From: Candidatus Poribacteria bacterium
Lineage (GTDB): Bacteria > Poribacteria > WGA-4E > WGA-3G
Reading direction: 5' to 3'
Assembly: GCA_022821495.1 (NCBI GenBank)
Contig: JAJEDN010000114.1
Span: 1 to 64,000 of the forward strand
Length of the DNA: 64,000 nucleotides
Shown here: in pieces, positions 27,161 to 35,700 of the stretch
Position numbering within the stretch: the first letter of the stretch is position 1
How the letters are laid out: each line of letters starts with the position of its first letter
The notes under the pieces: generated by a model
Databases searched by the model: none
Told to the model about the DNA's origin: nothing
What the model saw: only the letters and a program-made list of their open reading frames with translations
Position numbers and translations under genes: made by a program

Positions 27161-28528
27161 ATGAATCGTTTGAATTTTATTCACATTATGTACTTCATTG
27201 GAACCGCAGTCGCACTCTCCTTCTGTGCCCTGGTCCCTTGCATCGCACAAGAAGCAGCATCGACGCTCTCCGGTGTTGTCCTTGACATAGAAGGAAAACC
27301 GATTGCTGGATTTACCATCAATCTCTCGCCAGTTTTTCAAATGTCAAAAACTGATGAAAACGGAGCCTTCACATTCACCGATGTGCCTGATGGACCGGTT
27401 CAAATTATGATTCCGCCGCAGTTCGGGAAAACTGAAAAACCGACACTCAACCTTGAACCGGGCCATGAACTTGTCTCAATCAAAATCGGAGGGATAACCC
27501 TTTATCAAGGGAGACATCCGCCTTTTGGAGGCATCAACTTTGCTGTCAAACCGGGGAGTGATTTGAAAAATATAGAGGTGACTGTGCGTCCACGGATGCG
27601 GATTCGGGCGCGAGTTGTTTTCAAAGACAAGAAACCGTTAACTAATGCTTCTATTGCTACTGTAATCACAGGCAACGGCACGTGGAGCAACATCACTACC
27701 ACGGACTCCGAAGGCTATTTTGTACATTACATTGATAACAATGGGGATCCTGCCGACTATACGGTCTCTGTGAAGCATAAGGGGCTGTCAGCGAAACCGG
27801 AACAGTTTGCGCTGGAAGCGGGCGGACACCATGACGATTTGGTGCTGACGCTCGATGGCGTGGCACCGCCTGCTACCGCCCCAACGCAATCAAAAAGTTC
27901 TAAGGCGTCACTGCCCAACCTCTTGCGTAAGCTGACCGGTGGCTCAACACCGCCTGATAAACCTGCTTCTACCCAAACAAATCGTCCTGCCCTAACTACA
28001 CAGGAACAACGCCGTGGTGAAGTTGAACAGGGGCAAGTAAAAACTCGTGGAACAAGTACGACTACGCGAACTCAGCAAAAGCGACCTCCATCGGAGCCAA
28101 ATACATGGGCAGTAAACCCTGCAAATGGACACGCTTACAAAAGGATTCGGTGTGGAAATCTCAAGGATGCGAAAAATCGCGCTGCTGCTGAAGGCGCGTA
28201 CCTCGTTGCTATCAACGACGAAGCGGAACAAAAATGGCTCTTAGGACTCTTCGGGAATCATCTGTATTGGATCGGACTCAGTGATGCGGAGAAAGAAGGA
28301 GAATGGGTCTGGCAGAACGGTGAACCGCTTACCTACACGAATTGGGGACCCACGCACAGTTTCCCTCGTAGTAGCCTCTCACCGGATCAGAAAGATAGTG
28401 CCGTCATGACTTTTATAGATGGGCAATGGCACGCTGTCGGTCCGGGTGATCTGCTCTGGCGCACGACCCGATACGCGATTCTTGAAAAAGCAGATGTATC
28501 TAACAGTTCCCCTGCCGAACAGAAATGA
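27161..28528 (+). CDS. Exported CPD-regulatory/C-type-lectin-like protein 7
   Basis: A 455-aa paralogue. Signal peptide about 1-29 (ends CIAQ), regulatory-like domains beginning TLSGVVLDIEGKPIAG and IRARVVFKDKKPLTNAS, then a long Pro/Thr/Ser/Lys linker (about 240-305), and a CTLD about 310-445 with WAVNPANGHAYKRIRC, YWIGL and VWQNGEPLTYTNW. The CTLD DNA is almost identical to that of paralogue 4 (93 bases with one difference). AAAAGGA precedes the ATG. A decapitated eighth paralogue follows directly after the stop. Confidence 0.85.
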   Translation: MNRLNFIHIMYFIGTAVALSFCALVPCIAQEAASTLSGVVLDIEGKPIAGFTINLSPVFQMSKTDENGAFTFTDVPDGPVQIMIPPQFGKTEKPTLNLEPGHELVSIKIGGITLYQGRHPPFGGINFAVKPGSDLKNIEVTVRPRMRIRARVVFKDKKPLTNASIATVITGNGTWSNITTTDSEGYFVHYIDNNGDPADYTVSVKHKGLSAKPEQFALEAGGHHDDLVLTLDGVAPPATAPTQSKSSKASLPNLLRKLTGGSTPPDKPASTQTNRPALTTQEQRRGEVEQGQVKTRGTSTTTRTQQKRPPSEPNTWAVNPANGHAYKRIRCGNLKDAKNRAAAEGAYLVAINDEAEQKWLLGLFGNHLYWIGLSDAEKEGEWVWQNGEPLTYTNWGPTHSFPRSSLSPDQKDSAVMTFIDGQWHAVGPGDLLWRTTRYAILEKADVSNSSPAEQK

Positions 28529-28988
28529 TAATGTTGGAACTGATACTGAACTCGCCTATCGAATTCTGTCCGTCAAAATCGGCGAGATTTCTCTCAAACC
28601 GGCTTTCGATCTTCATACGCTATCGCCTTTTAATGGAACGGCTTTTTCCATTACACCGGGCGTGCATGTCGAAGACGTTGAAATTGTCGTGCAGCGGCGG
28701 ATGCGAATTGGCACGACAATCGTTCTCACTGATGGCACCCCCTTGGCAAACAAGGAAGTTAGCCTCAATATAGAAACACGGGATTTAGAGGGCGATGGTA
28801 GAGGGAAACTCTGGGGACCCGTGCGGACTGATGCCCGAGGTTACTTTGAACGATATGTGAATAGGATAGGATTCTACACAGTATCAGTAGAATATGATGG
28901 GGTTTCCGCAATGTCATCAGAATTTCTACTCAATGCTGGGGAGCGACGCGAAGATTTGATCTTGAAATTACCAAATGACCGCCGATGA
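28529..28988 (+). pseudogene. Truncated eighth paralogue of the CPD-regulatory family
   Basis: The frame from about 28540 (ELAYRILSVKIGEISL onward to LILKLPNDRR) aligns with the C-terminal two-thirds of lipoprotein paralogue 5: EYEIISIKIGDFAY, VRAKIVFANGTPLANKE and GERRDDLVLTL each have counterparts here. There is no signal peptide, no plausible ATG and no ribosome site; the open frame simply runs back into the end of paralogue 7. The 5' part was probably lost in a deletion that joined two array members. A short translated product cannot be ruled out. Confidence 0.65.
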
Positions 28989-29046
28989 AGTGTGACACTT
29001 TTACCGGTATAAAATGGGAACACCAACGCATCACCATGTAATGCCG

Positions 29047-30126
29047 TTACGAGAGTAGGTTTCCACAATACGCGCAAGCCTGCAGCTCGATTTCGCCTTT
29101 AAACACCTCACGCTCAGATGTTAGATACGTCTCATGATTAGTGACACAGTTCGGGTTCTCACAAGGTGTTGCTGAGGCAGCAATCTCTCGCTTCGGCGGT
29201 TGTGTCAAGATGAGTTGTTCTAAACCCATGAGACTGGCAATCAGCGCCATCCGAACCGGCACTGCATTTGCTGACTGCTCGAAATAAGCGGCACGCGGGT
29301 CGTCGTCTAACTCATAGGCAAGTTCATTGACGCGCGGGAGCGGGTGCATAATCATCGCGTCAGGTTTAGCGTGCTTCATGACGGATGCGTTCAGTAGATA
29401 ACTTCCACGTACGGCAGCGGCATCCATATTCGGTGGGAGTCGTTCCTCCTGAAGTCGATTGACGTAGATGACATCAAGTTTATCAATCACCTCTGTAACG
29501 CTCTCTACCTCAACGGGTTTTTGTCCGTAACAGTGTTCGAGTTGCGCAAGCACCCACGGTGGCATCTGTAGCGGTTTCGGCGCAATGTGAACGAGGTTCC
29601 CGCCGAATCGCGCGACCGCAAGCGCGAAAGAGTGTGCCGCCCTCCCAAACTGAAGATCTCCGCAAATACCGACAGTTAAGCCCTGTATCTCAGATTTCCG
29701 TCGCATAATCGTATAGAGGTCCGCGAGTGCCTGTGTCGGGTGTGTGTGGCTGCCGTCACCACCGTTGATGACGGGGACATGGGCATGGCGTGCAATGACG
29801 CGTGCTGCGCCTGCCCAGTTGTGTCGCACGACAATGAGATCGGCGTAATTCGTTACCATGCGAGCGGTATCGGCGAGCGTTTCGCCTTTAGCGGTGGAGG
29901 TTGCACTCGGATCAGAGAAACCGAGCGTTCTACCGTTGAGCCGTTCCATAGCACTCTCGAAGGAGAGCCGCGTGCGGGTGCTCGGTTCATAGAAAAGCGT
30001 TGCGAGCAATTTACCACGGCAGATACCTGCCCACGTCTCCTGTTGCGACTGCATTCCCGCTGCGAGTCGAAAAATTTGTTCAATTTCAAAGTTCGACATA
30101 TCGTCGAGTGTTACCAGATGCCGCAT
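29047..30126 (-). CDS. pyrB: Aspartate carbamoyltransferase with a PyrI-type zinc module
   Basis: Catalyses carbamoyl phosphate + aspartate to N-carbamoylaspartate, the first committed step of pyrimidine synthesis. The catalytic core is about 1-305, with the carbamoyl-phosphate loop STRTR in FYEPSTRTRLSFE, HPTQALADLY and HPLPR. A further 50 residues carry C322, C327, C351 and C354 (spacing C-x4-C-x23-C-x2-C), the same as the zinc site of the E. coli regulatory chain PyrI. The allosteric nucleotide-binding domain of PyrI is absent. The total is 359 aa against about 310 for a plain PyrB. GGGAGG precedes the ATG. pyrD lies 1 kb downstream beyond a nuclease gene. Confidence 0.93.
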   Translation of the reverse strand: MRHLVTLDDMSNFEIEQIFRLAAGMQSQQETWAGICRGKLLATLFYEPSTRTRLSFESAMERLNGRTLGFSDPSATSTAKGETLADTARMVTNYADLIVVRHNWAGAARVIARHAHVPVINGGDGSHTHPTQALADLYTIMRRKSEIQGLTVGICGDLQFGRAAHSFALAVARFGGNLVHIAPKPLQMPPWVLAQLEHCYGQKPVEVESVTEVIDKLDVIYVNRLQEERLPPNMDAAAVRGSYLLNASVMKHAKPDAMIMHPLPRVNELAYELDDDPRAAYFEQSANAVPVRMALIASLMGLEQLILTQPPKREIAASATPCENPNCVTNHETYLTSEREVFKGEIELQACAYCGNLLS

Positions 30127-30166
30127 TGTCCTCCCTTAAACATGTGTTGCGAGCGCGTCCTTCGAG

Positions 30167-31135
30167 TTAATTACCATTCCTATCGCTTAGGGATCGCATG
30201 AACGTTTCAAGGTTATCAGATTGAGGAACTGCAAGTAACAATTGTCTGAGATCTTGCAAATCGTCTATGGATTCAAGAGCGGGCTTTAGGGCTTGGACTG
30301 CATCAGTCTCGAATTGTATCCCAAGCAATGCAATAATATTTTCGATGGTCCCCTTTTTCTCACCTTGTTCAATACCTTGTTCAATACCTTGTTCAATACC
30401 TTGTTCAATACCTTGTTCAATACCTTCTTTGCGCCCTTCTTGTTTAGCAGCCTCTGCTGCTTCTTGAATATAGTGTTGGAAAAAAGGAGATTCTTGCATG
30501 ATGCCCTCCGGTAAAAGTTTTTTAATCAGTTGTGGTTGATAGACTAAACCGCCAAAAATACCCAGTGCTGCCAGTAAGGTCTCCCGAGTATGTTGATCCG
30601 TACGTGCTGAGGCTGTCGCATCAACACATCTTTCCAACCAACGATTCGGATCTACGCCTTCTGGCGGTTTCATTAGCGGCGTGAAAGGCAGTAACCCGGG
30701 TGCCTGCATTTCCAAAACTGATTGTCCGTCTATCTCAAGCAATCTGACCACTTTATAGCGTAATGTATATTCATAGCCGTGTCCCTTGTAAGCATAATAC
30801 CCCTTATCGTTTCCGCCTGCCTTGGGGTGCAGATAGAGAACGTTGGAATAGACCGGTATCCCATGTAAATTCATGAGAAAACCGTTATATCCTGCAACGC
30901 GGGACCACATAGGTTTCCTACTGTTATCTGTTTGAACCTCAGTATGAAGTATTACCGTTTCATTGCCGAGTTTCACCTTCAACGTGCTATCATTTTGGTG
31001 CGTCTTGAGTGTCGGTTCCTCGGTCTCAAGTCTTTCCAGAACTGTAATATTTGAATGCCCCACCATAAATTCTGCGAATTCTTGTGAGTATTCCAGCATG
31101 ATATATTTCGCTGCACTGTCATAGTACTGTGCCAT
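30167..31135 (-). CDS. Rpn/PD-(D/E)XK-family nuclease-like protein
   Basis: A 322-aa protein of the recombination-promoting nuclease (Rpn, transposase-derived PD-(D/E)XK) type. The N-terminus YYDSAAKYIMLEYSQEFAEF and the nuclease core segment VILHTEVQTDNSRKPMWSR (E-x-Q in the D/E-x-K position) support this. The C-terminal part has five GIEQ tetrapeptides encoded by a 12-bp tandem repeat, then a helical tail. Members are thought to cut DNA and promote RecA-independent recombination, or to act in defence. It interrupts the pyrB-pyrD pair. No strong ribosome site precedes the ATG at 31135. Confidence 0.75.
   Translation of the reverse strand: MAQYYDSAAKYIMLEYSQEFAEFMVGHSNITVLERLETEEPTLKTHQNDSTLKVKLGNETVILHTEVQTDNSRKPMWSRVAGYNGFLMNLHGIPVYSNVLYLHPKAGGNDKGYYAYKGHGYEYTLRYKVVRLLEIDGQSVLEMQAPGLLPFTPLMKPPEGVDPNRWLERCVDATASARTDQHTRETLLAALGIFGGLVYQPQLIKKLLPEGIMQESPFFQHYIQEAAEAAKQEGRKEGIEQGIEQGIEQGIEQGIEQGEKKGTIENIIALLGIQFETDAVQALKPALESIDDLQDLRQLLLAVPQSDNLETFMRSLSDRNGN
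30363..30422. repeat. 12-bp tandem repeat inside the Rpn-like gene
   Basis: Five exact copies of CCTTGTTCAATA, in frame on the minus strand as GIEQ repeats. Gain or loss of units would lengthen or shorten the protein by four residues without a frameshift. Confidence 0.95.
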
Positions 31136-31186
31136 GTTGTTATTATACCCAGATTGTCAAGAAATATCAACCTTTTCCAGCAGCAA

Positions 31187-32116
31187 TTATGAATCGATCT
31201 TCAGACTCCCGACCAACTCTTTGACTGATTTCATATCCGCATTTTCGAGATAGGCGTGAATACCTTTAATCACTTCTATTGAAGCCTGTGGATTGACGAA
31301 GTTCGCTGTCCCAACTGCCACGGCAGATGCGCCGGCGATGAAAAATTCTATAGCATCTATCGCAGTCATAATGCCACCCATCCCGACAATCGGAATAGAG
31401 ACACTTTTATAAACTTCCCAAACCAATCGGAGTGCCACGGGCTTTATCGCAGGACCGGAGAGTCCGCCTGTAACGTTTGCGAGTTCGGGTTTCCGCGTTT
31501 CTGCGTTAATCGCCATACCGAGAAGCGTATTGATGGCAGAGAGCGCGTCCGTACCGGCATCCTCAACGGCGCGTGCGATTTCAGTAATATCTGTTACGTT
31601 CGGGGATAGTTTTACCAACAGGGGTAGGTGTGTTATCGCTCGGACTGCTTTGACGAGTTCGTATGCCAACGTCGCGTCAACACCGAAGCTCATACCGCCG
31701 CAATCCAAGTTTGGACAGGAGATATTGAGTTCTATGCCAGCAACGCCGTCTGCTGTGTTTAATTTATCAACGACCGTCAGATATTCTTCAACCGTTTTGC
31801 CACAGACATTGACAATCACCGGTACATCAAAATCGCGTAGGTACGGCAGTTTCTCGGAAATAAAACCGTCCACGCCAACATTTTGGAGTCCAATCGCATT
31901 GAGCATACCGGAGGGCGTTTCCATGATCCGTTGCATTGGGTTGCCGGGCCACGGTACGCTCGTAACGCCTTTCACAACGACTGCACCGAGGCGGTTCAGA
32001 TTCACGAAATCGGCGTATTCAGAGCCGTAGCCGAACGTGCCAGATGCCGTCATGACGGGGTTCCGCATCTCGATCCCGCCGATATTCACACTGAGTAATT
32101 GGGCTGCTGTATCCAT
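31187..32116 (-). CDS. pyrD: Dihydroorotate dehydrogenase, class 1
   Basis: Oxidises dihydroorotate to orotate in pyrimidine synthesis. The protein is 309 aa, with the family's N-terminal RNPVMTASGTFGYG, the flavin/substrate loop NISCPNLDCGG, and the C-terminal FMN-phosphate segment IVGMGGIMTAIDAIEFF. Length, and lack of an N-terminal membrane helix, indicate the soluble class 1 form; the sequence is closest in style to class 1B, which needs the PyrK electron-transfer subunit. No pyrK is in this window. It is on the same strand as pyrB, 1 kb upstream of it, and probably belonged to one cluster before the nuclease gene came in. Confidence 0.93.
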   Translation of the reverse strand: MDTAAQLLSVNIGGIEMRNPVMTASGTFGYGSEYADFVNLNRLGAVVVKGVTSVPWPGNPMQRIMETPSGMLNAIGLQNVGVDGFISEKLPYLRDFDVPVIVNVCGKTVEEYLTVVDKLNTADGVAGIELNISCPNLDCGGMSFGVDATLAYELVKAVRAITHLPLLVKLSPNVTDITEIARAVEDAGTDALSAINTLLGMAINAETRKPELANVTGGLSGPAIKPVALRLVWEVYKSVSIPIVGMGGIMTAIDAIEFFIAGASAVAVGTANFVNPQASIEVIKGIHAYLENADMKSVKELVGSLKIDS

Positions 32117-32148
32117 TTTATATTATAAATGACGGTGGTTTTGCTGCT

Positions 32149-32400
32149 TTAGAGAAGATAAGAAAACAGTTCAAGCAACATGAGGCAGACTACAATAACA
32201 CATATACAGAATGGCCATATCTCGTGGCCCCATCTTGGATGTTGTGACAATCTATCCTGAAAAAAGGTTGTAACGGTTAAAATAGAGAACATAGTGAACG
32301 TTATGAGTGCCTCAATGACACCTGCCGATAGAACATGGTGGACAGTCAAACCTATCCCAGCTATTCCAACGATAATACCAACAATATGGTGCCGTTTCAT
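32149..32400 (-). CDS. Small membrane protein, unknown
   Basis: An 83-aa protein with three hydrophobic stretches (from IVGIIVGIAGIGL, then ALITFTMFSILTV, then WPFCICVIVVCLMLLELF). The chosen ATG (32400) has AGGAAA upstream; a 33-residue extension is open but lacks a ribosome site. I do not recognise a family. It lies between the DUF6785-like gene and pyrD on the same strand. Confidence 0.55.
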   Translation of the reverse strand: MKRHHIVGIIVGIAGIGLTVHHVLSAGVIEALITFTMFSILTVTTFFQDRLSQHPRWGHEIWPFCICVIVVCLMLLELFSYLL

Positions 32401-32523
32401 AAGAGTGTTTCCTATGGTCCGTTTTTGAAACGTGTTAGAAACCAGTTTTTTAGTTTTACACAAAAAGTTTAGCACCGATATATCCCGGATGTCAAACAAT
32501 TTTTCGCATTCTCTTAGAAGGGG

Positions 32524-34473
32524 TTACCAACTCAGGTAGACAACGCGGAAGTCGAAAATCAATCCCAGAATGCTAATTATGGATGCAACGATTACATCAC
32601 CGATAACCAACCCGATGAAAAACGGGATTGAACGGCGGTATAGGCGAACACCGCCCGTCGAGAGTAGTATCCGTTTAACAATCCAACTGATTAAGAGAGG
32701 GAACCACAGTCCGGTAAATGTCCACCAACTTGAGACGACATAGCCGACTGGATGTAAAGGCCACTGAATGAATCGCCATCGCAAGAGCAGCAGACCGACA
32801 GCAAAACCAAATCCACCTGCAGTATAGAGCATACCGCTGATACTGGTCTCACTCGGGTTGTAGAGCCACCCGGCGAGCCTATTGAACGCAGCGCGGGCAT
32901 ACCATGAACGCGCCTGCTCTAAGCCGACTTGATAGGAGAGATGTAAGTGCCCCCACGCAGCGGAGAGTGCCCCGACAAAAATAGCGATCGCTAATACCCA
33001 GAGGAGTTGAGACGGATTGAAACGGGTCTGATGTGCCAGTTTCAATCCTTCGAGTTGGTGTGGCATCGGATGTGCGCGATAAGAGAGGTGATTCAGCCAA
33101 AAGAAAAGCGACATTACCGAAAGATTGCGATTACCAATACGCCGCGTACCCAGCGCGTCTGTTAAGAGGAGATCGGGCCCCGCATTGTAAAGGTCGTGTG
33201 CCGGTGGGCCGAGTTCGGCACGGATGCGGGTGATTGTCACCGACATTGCAAAATAGAGCGCGAAAAACAGGGTTGCGAACCAGAACGACATCCCTGCCTT
33301 AATGCAAAACACGATAATTAAGATGAATCCAACGAGTACGCCAATCGCTGCCGTCCTATAACGCAACGCCTCGCCTTCATCATGTTGTAGGGACGAGGTA
33401 ACCCAGCCCCTACGGAAAACAGTTTGCAGTACTACCTTGACGTGTGCGCGCCCCATCCATAGTGTCCAGAGAAATAGTGCCACCCAAACACCACGAATTT
33501 GTGCCATCTCTCTCGGAAATCCGATAGCCCCTCGCCACCCGAAACTCTCACCAATAATCCTTTGAAAGTGCCAAAACAGATGAAAAAACCAGCACGAGAA
33601 CCCCAAATCGAGCGGTATCAGGAAACCGACACCGATCGCAAACGGGAAGAAACTGATACGGAAGCCGGGGTTATTCATCGCACTCCACGGTTTTTCGGGA
33701 AGCCGAAAACTACGATAGAGCGGAATTGTTGGAAAAACGGGATCAATCTGGTGTAAACTATAGAGCAGATTCAGGACAGCGGCAATGCTTAAACCGATAA
33801 CCATCATTCTCCGATTAAAAAACAGATGGGGTGTTACGCGTAGATCACCTGCATTTGATGCCGCACGCGTGATTTCATAAGGGAGTTGAGCAATCGGATA
33901 GGTAAGCCTTTCGTGCTCCTGCCACTGCTTGCGTAGAAGCACATTGAGGCAGAGCATTGTTACACCAATCACGAGACAGAATCCTACCCAGATTAGCGTC
34001 GGTCCCAGCCATGCCTGTATGTGTGCCTGCAAATAGAACGTGCTTTCACCTTCATAAAAACCGCGCAATACCTCTTGCTTCCCAACGACAAGCCATTCGG
34101 GGAGATGTTGATGGAAGAGTTGGGACCATTCGTTTTCCGTTGTTGCGTACCAAAAACCGTTGCCCATCAAGGGAACTAAGACTTGTAGCATATCGCGCCC
34201 AGCGAAAACAGAGGCTTGGCACAGCATCGCATAAATCGTTAACAACTCACTCTGTGCAAATGCGAGTGCAGGACGCAAACGTTTAAGTATCGCACTGAGA
34301 CCAATAAGCACAAGCAACGTAAACAAAACATTGAACAGCAACGCCAAACTCGTGGGACGGTTAGAGTCCCAGATATAGCTGAGATATAGAATCCAGTAAC
34401 TATTAAAGGGTATGAGAACGATGCCGATCAGCGTTGCGCGTAGAGTGATGGGGCTTTTTGAAGGGTGTCTCAT
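32524..34473 (-). CDS. DUF6785/DUF6784-type polytopic membrane protein
   Basis: A 649-aa protein with roughly 14 hydrophobic segments, resembling the DUF6785/DUF6784 family that is related in form to OPT oligopeptide transporters and frequent in Planctomycetes and Poribacteria. Recognisable stretches include SELLTIYAMLCQASVFAGRD near residue 75 and the amphipathic ERLTYPIAQLPYEI near residue 190. Transport is likely, but the substrate is not known. At about residues 355-365 the coding DNA contains a palindromic repeat (33387-33413) that is read through in frame. The start is ATG 34473; it diverges from the small gene at 34509. Confidence 0.75.
   Translation of the reverse strand: MRHPSKSPITLRATLIGIVLIPFNSYWILYLSYIWDSNRPTSLALLFNVLFTLLVLIGLSAILKRLRPALAFAQSELLTIYAMLCQASVFAGRDMLQVLVPLMGNGFWYATTENEWSQLFHQHLPEWLVVGKQEVLRGFYEGESTFYLQAHIQAWLGPTLIWVGFCLVIGVTMLCLNVLLRKQWQEHERLTYPIAQLPYEITRAASNAGDLRVTPHLFFNRRMMVIGLSIAAVLNLLYSLHQIDPVFPTIPLYRSFRLPEKPWSAMNNPGFRISFFPFAIGVGFLIPLDLGFSCWFFHLFWHFQRIIGESFGWRGAIGFPREMAQIRGVWVALFLWTLWMGRAHVKVVLQTVFRRGWVTSSLQHDEGEALRYRTAAIGVLVGFILIIVFCIKAGMSFWFATLFFALYFAMSVTITRIRAELGPPAHDLYNAGPDLLLTDALGTRRIGNRNLSVMSLFFWLNHLSYRAHPMPHQLEGLKLAHQTRFNPSQLLWVLAIAIFVGALSAAWGHLHLSYQVGLEQARSWYARAAFNRLAGWLYNPSETSISGMLYTAGGFGFAVGLLLLRWRFIQWPLHPVGYVVSSWWTFTGLWFPLLISWIVKRILLSTGGVRLYRRSIPFFIGLVIGDVIVASIISILGLIFDFRVVYLSW
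33387..33413. repeat. Palindromic repeat inside a coding sequence
   Basis: GTAGGGACGAGG and CCAGCCCCTAC arms around TAAC, read in frame within the DUF6785-like gene (residues RRGWVTSSL). It resembles the palindrome in pheT at 58629-58650 in sharing GTAGGGACGAGG. Confidence 0.5.
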
Positions 34474-34508
34474 ATTAGCATAACGTTCTGGGAAGGAGAA
34501 AACAAGAG

Positions 34509-34730
34509 ATGCTGACAGTGGCGGTATTCGGTCTCGTCGTTATAATCATGATATGTGGTGGTGTGTTACTCGCGCGTCTGGCAACCGTTGCGAAATCCAA
34601 AGGTTCTTGGGTATGGGGATGCGTTATCCTCATCGCGCTGATCTGTGTGCCACTTTTTTTCTTAGGTCTCTGCGTGTGGTTCCTCTATTTTAGTGGTATA
34701 TCGGCGAGTCAGTTCAGCCCGTTTGCTTAA
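34509..34730 (+). CDS. Small two-helix membrane protein, unknown
   Basis: A 73-aa protein with two clear transmembrane segments (VFGLVVIIMICGGVLLA and VILIALICVPLFFLGLCVWF). It is divergent from the DUF6785-like gene; GGAAGGAG lies upstream of the ATG at a slightly long spacing. No family recognised. Confidence 0.5.
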   Translation: MLTVAVFGLVVIIMICGGVLLARLATVAKSKGSWVWGCVILIALICVPLFFLGLCVWFLYFSGISASQFSPFA

Positions 34731-34770
34731 AAAACGTACTGGTGCATACGATCAGTAGCATTTAAATAAA

Positions 34771-35463
34771 TTAGAGACTCTCCTCGGTAGCAGTGGGTTC
34801 GGCAACCGTAGTGGGTTTGCCTGCAAGATAGAGAAACCATAACGTCAGAGCAATTGCCACGAGTATCCACAACCCTCCCCACACTTCAGTTGGAATGCCT
34901 GTCACTTCTGAGAGCATCCGGGCATCCGAACGCAGATGAGATCTATCAAGGATATCGCTCTTGATGTCAAGGATTGCGTAGAGGCAGCTTGTCACACCGA
35001 TGACCCGCAGTATCCAATCGTTGACCGCCTCCGGCAGAAAGAAACCGACAGCCAGCAATACGACCCCGAAGCCGATTCCAAACAGGTAGGTGAACATACT
35101 CTCCCCGAAACCGATAGAAATAGCGACCATCCCAATACCGATAAAGACGCTAACCACTTTATCAAGATGTGTCCTCGCTGCCAGAAGCAGTATGAGTCCA
35201 CCCCATAGCAGGCTACCGAGATAACCCGCAGTCAGTGTCCAAAATCGAGATCCGCCCTGTGTGAGTGCGTGTCCGCCTTGCTGCGGATTAATCTGGATTT
35301 CGACGATTCTACCCCCGGTCGCCATTGCAGCAAGCCCGTGACTGACTTCATGCATAAACACAACGAAGATTTTGAGCGGATACACAAACAGCGTATTCCA
35401 TAGGAGCCCGATCCCAATAAAAATTAGAAGTAGGGCGATATAGCGTTTAAAAAGTGACAACAT
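34771..35463 (-). CDS. M50-like membrane metalloprotease
   Basis: A 230-aa membrane protein with the zinc motif HEVSHG (HExxH) at about residues 37-41, within FVVFMHEVSHGLAAMATGG. That places it in the M50B-like family (PF13398 type). About six hydrophobic segments surround it. Site-2-type proteases cut substrates inside the membrane, but many short M50B-like members have no known substrate. The second metal motif of classical site-2 proteases is not obvious, and the segment NDWILRV may or may not supply it. The start is ATG 35463 (AAGAGAAG upstream). Just upstream the frame stays open through a 39-bp duplication. Confidence 0.72.
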   Translation of the reverse strand: MLSLFKRYIALLLIFIGIGLLWNTLFVYPLKIFVVFMHEVSHGLAAMATGGRIVEIQINPQQGGHALTQGGSRFWTLTAGYLGSLLWGGLILLLAARTHLDKVVSVFIGIGMVAISIGFGESMFTYLFGIGFGVVLLAVGFFLPEAVNDWILRVIGVTSCLYAILDIKSDILDRSHLRSDARMLSEVTGIPTEVWGGLWILVAIALTLWFLYLAGKPTTVAEPTATEESL

Positions 35464-35473
35464 AACTTCTCTT

Positions 35474-35549
35474 CTTTTCAATAGCAAGTTTTCGGTTCGC
35501 AAGCAGCACCGACTTTTCAATAGCAAGTTTTCGGTTCGCAAACAGCACC
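35474..35549. repeat. 39-bp tandem duplication upstream of the M50-like gene
   Basis: Two copies with a 39-base period (35474-35510 and 35513-35549) containing AATAGCAAGTTTTCGG, with one difference (G or A). Being 13 codons long it keeps the minus-strand frame open, which is why a longer N-terminus seems possible. Confidence 0.85.
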
Positions 35550-35583
35550 CAGGGTCATTCAATTTTCAAATTGTCTGAATCGC

Positions 35584-35613
35584 GGAAGACACGGAGGACG
35601 CGGAGGACGCGGA
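35584..35613. repeat. 9-bp tandem repeat
   Basis: Three units of GGAGGACGC type (the first GGAAGACAC) plus GGA, in non-coding DNA between the M50-like gene and aroC. Confidence 0.7.
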
Positions 35614-35700
35614 TTTTCGTGTTTAGATACGCCAAAATCATAAGGTAATTTAACTGTTTTCCAGAGAATTGAATGGCTCTGGAGCAGCACCGAAAAGTAC

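Noticed and set aside
19160..28988. C-type-lectin-like array as targets of a diversity-generating retroelement
   Set aside because: No reverse transcriptase or template repeat is visible in the window, and the similar segments point to gene conversion instead. A search of the rest of the genome would be needed.
30363..30422. Short direct repeats as a possible CRISPR
   Set aside because: Units are 12 bp, contiguous without spacers and in frame with a coding sequence.
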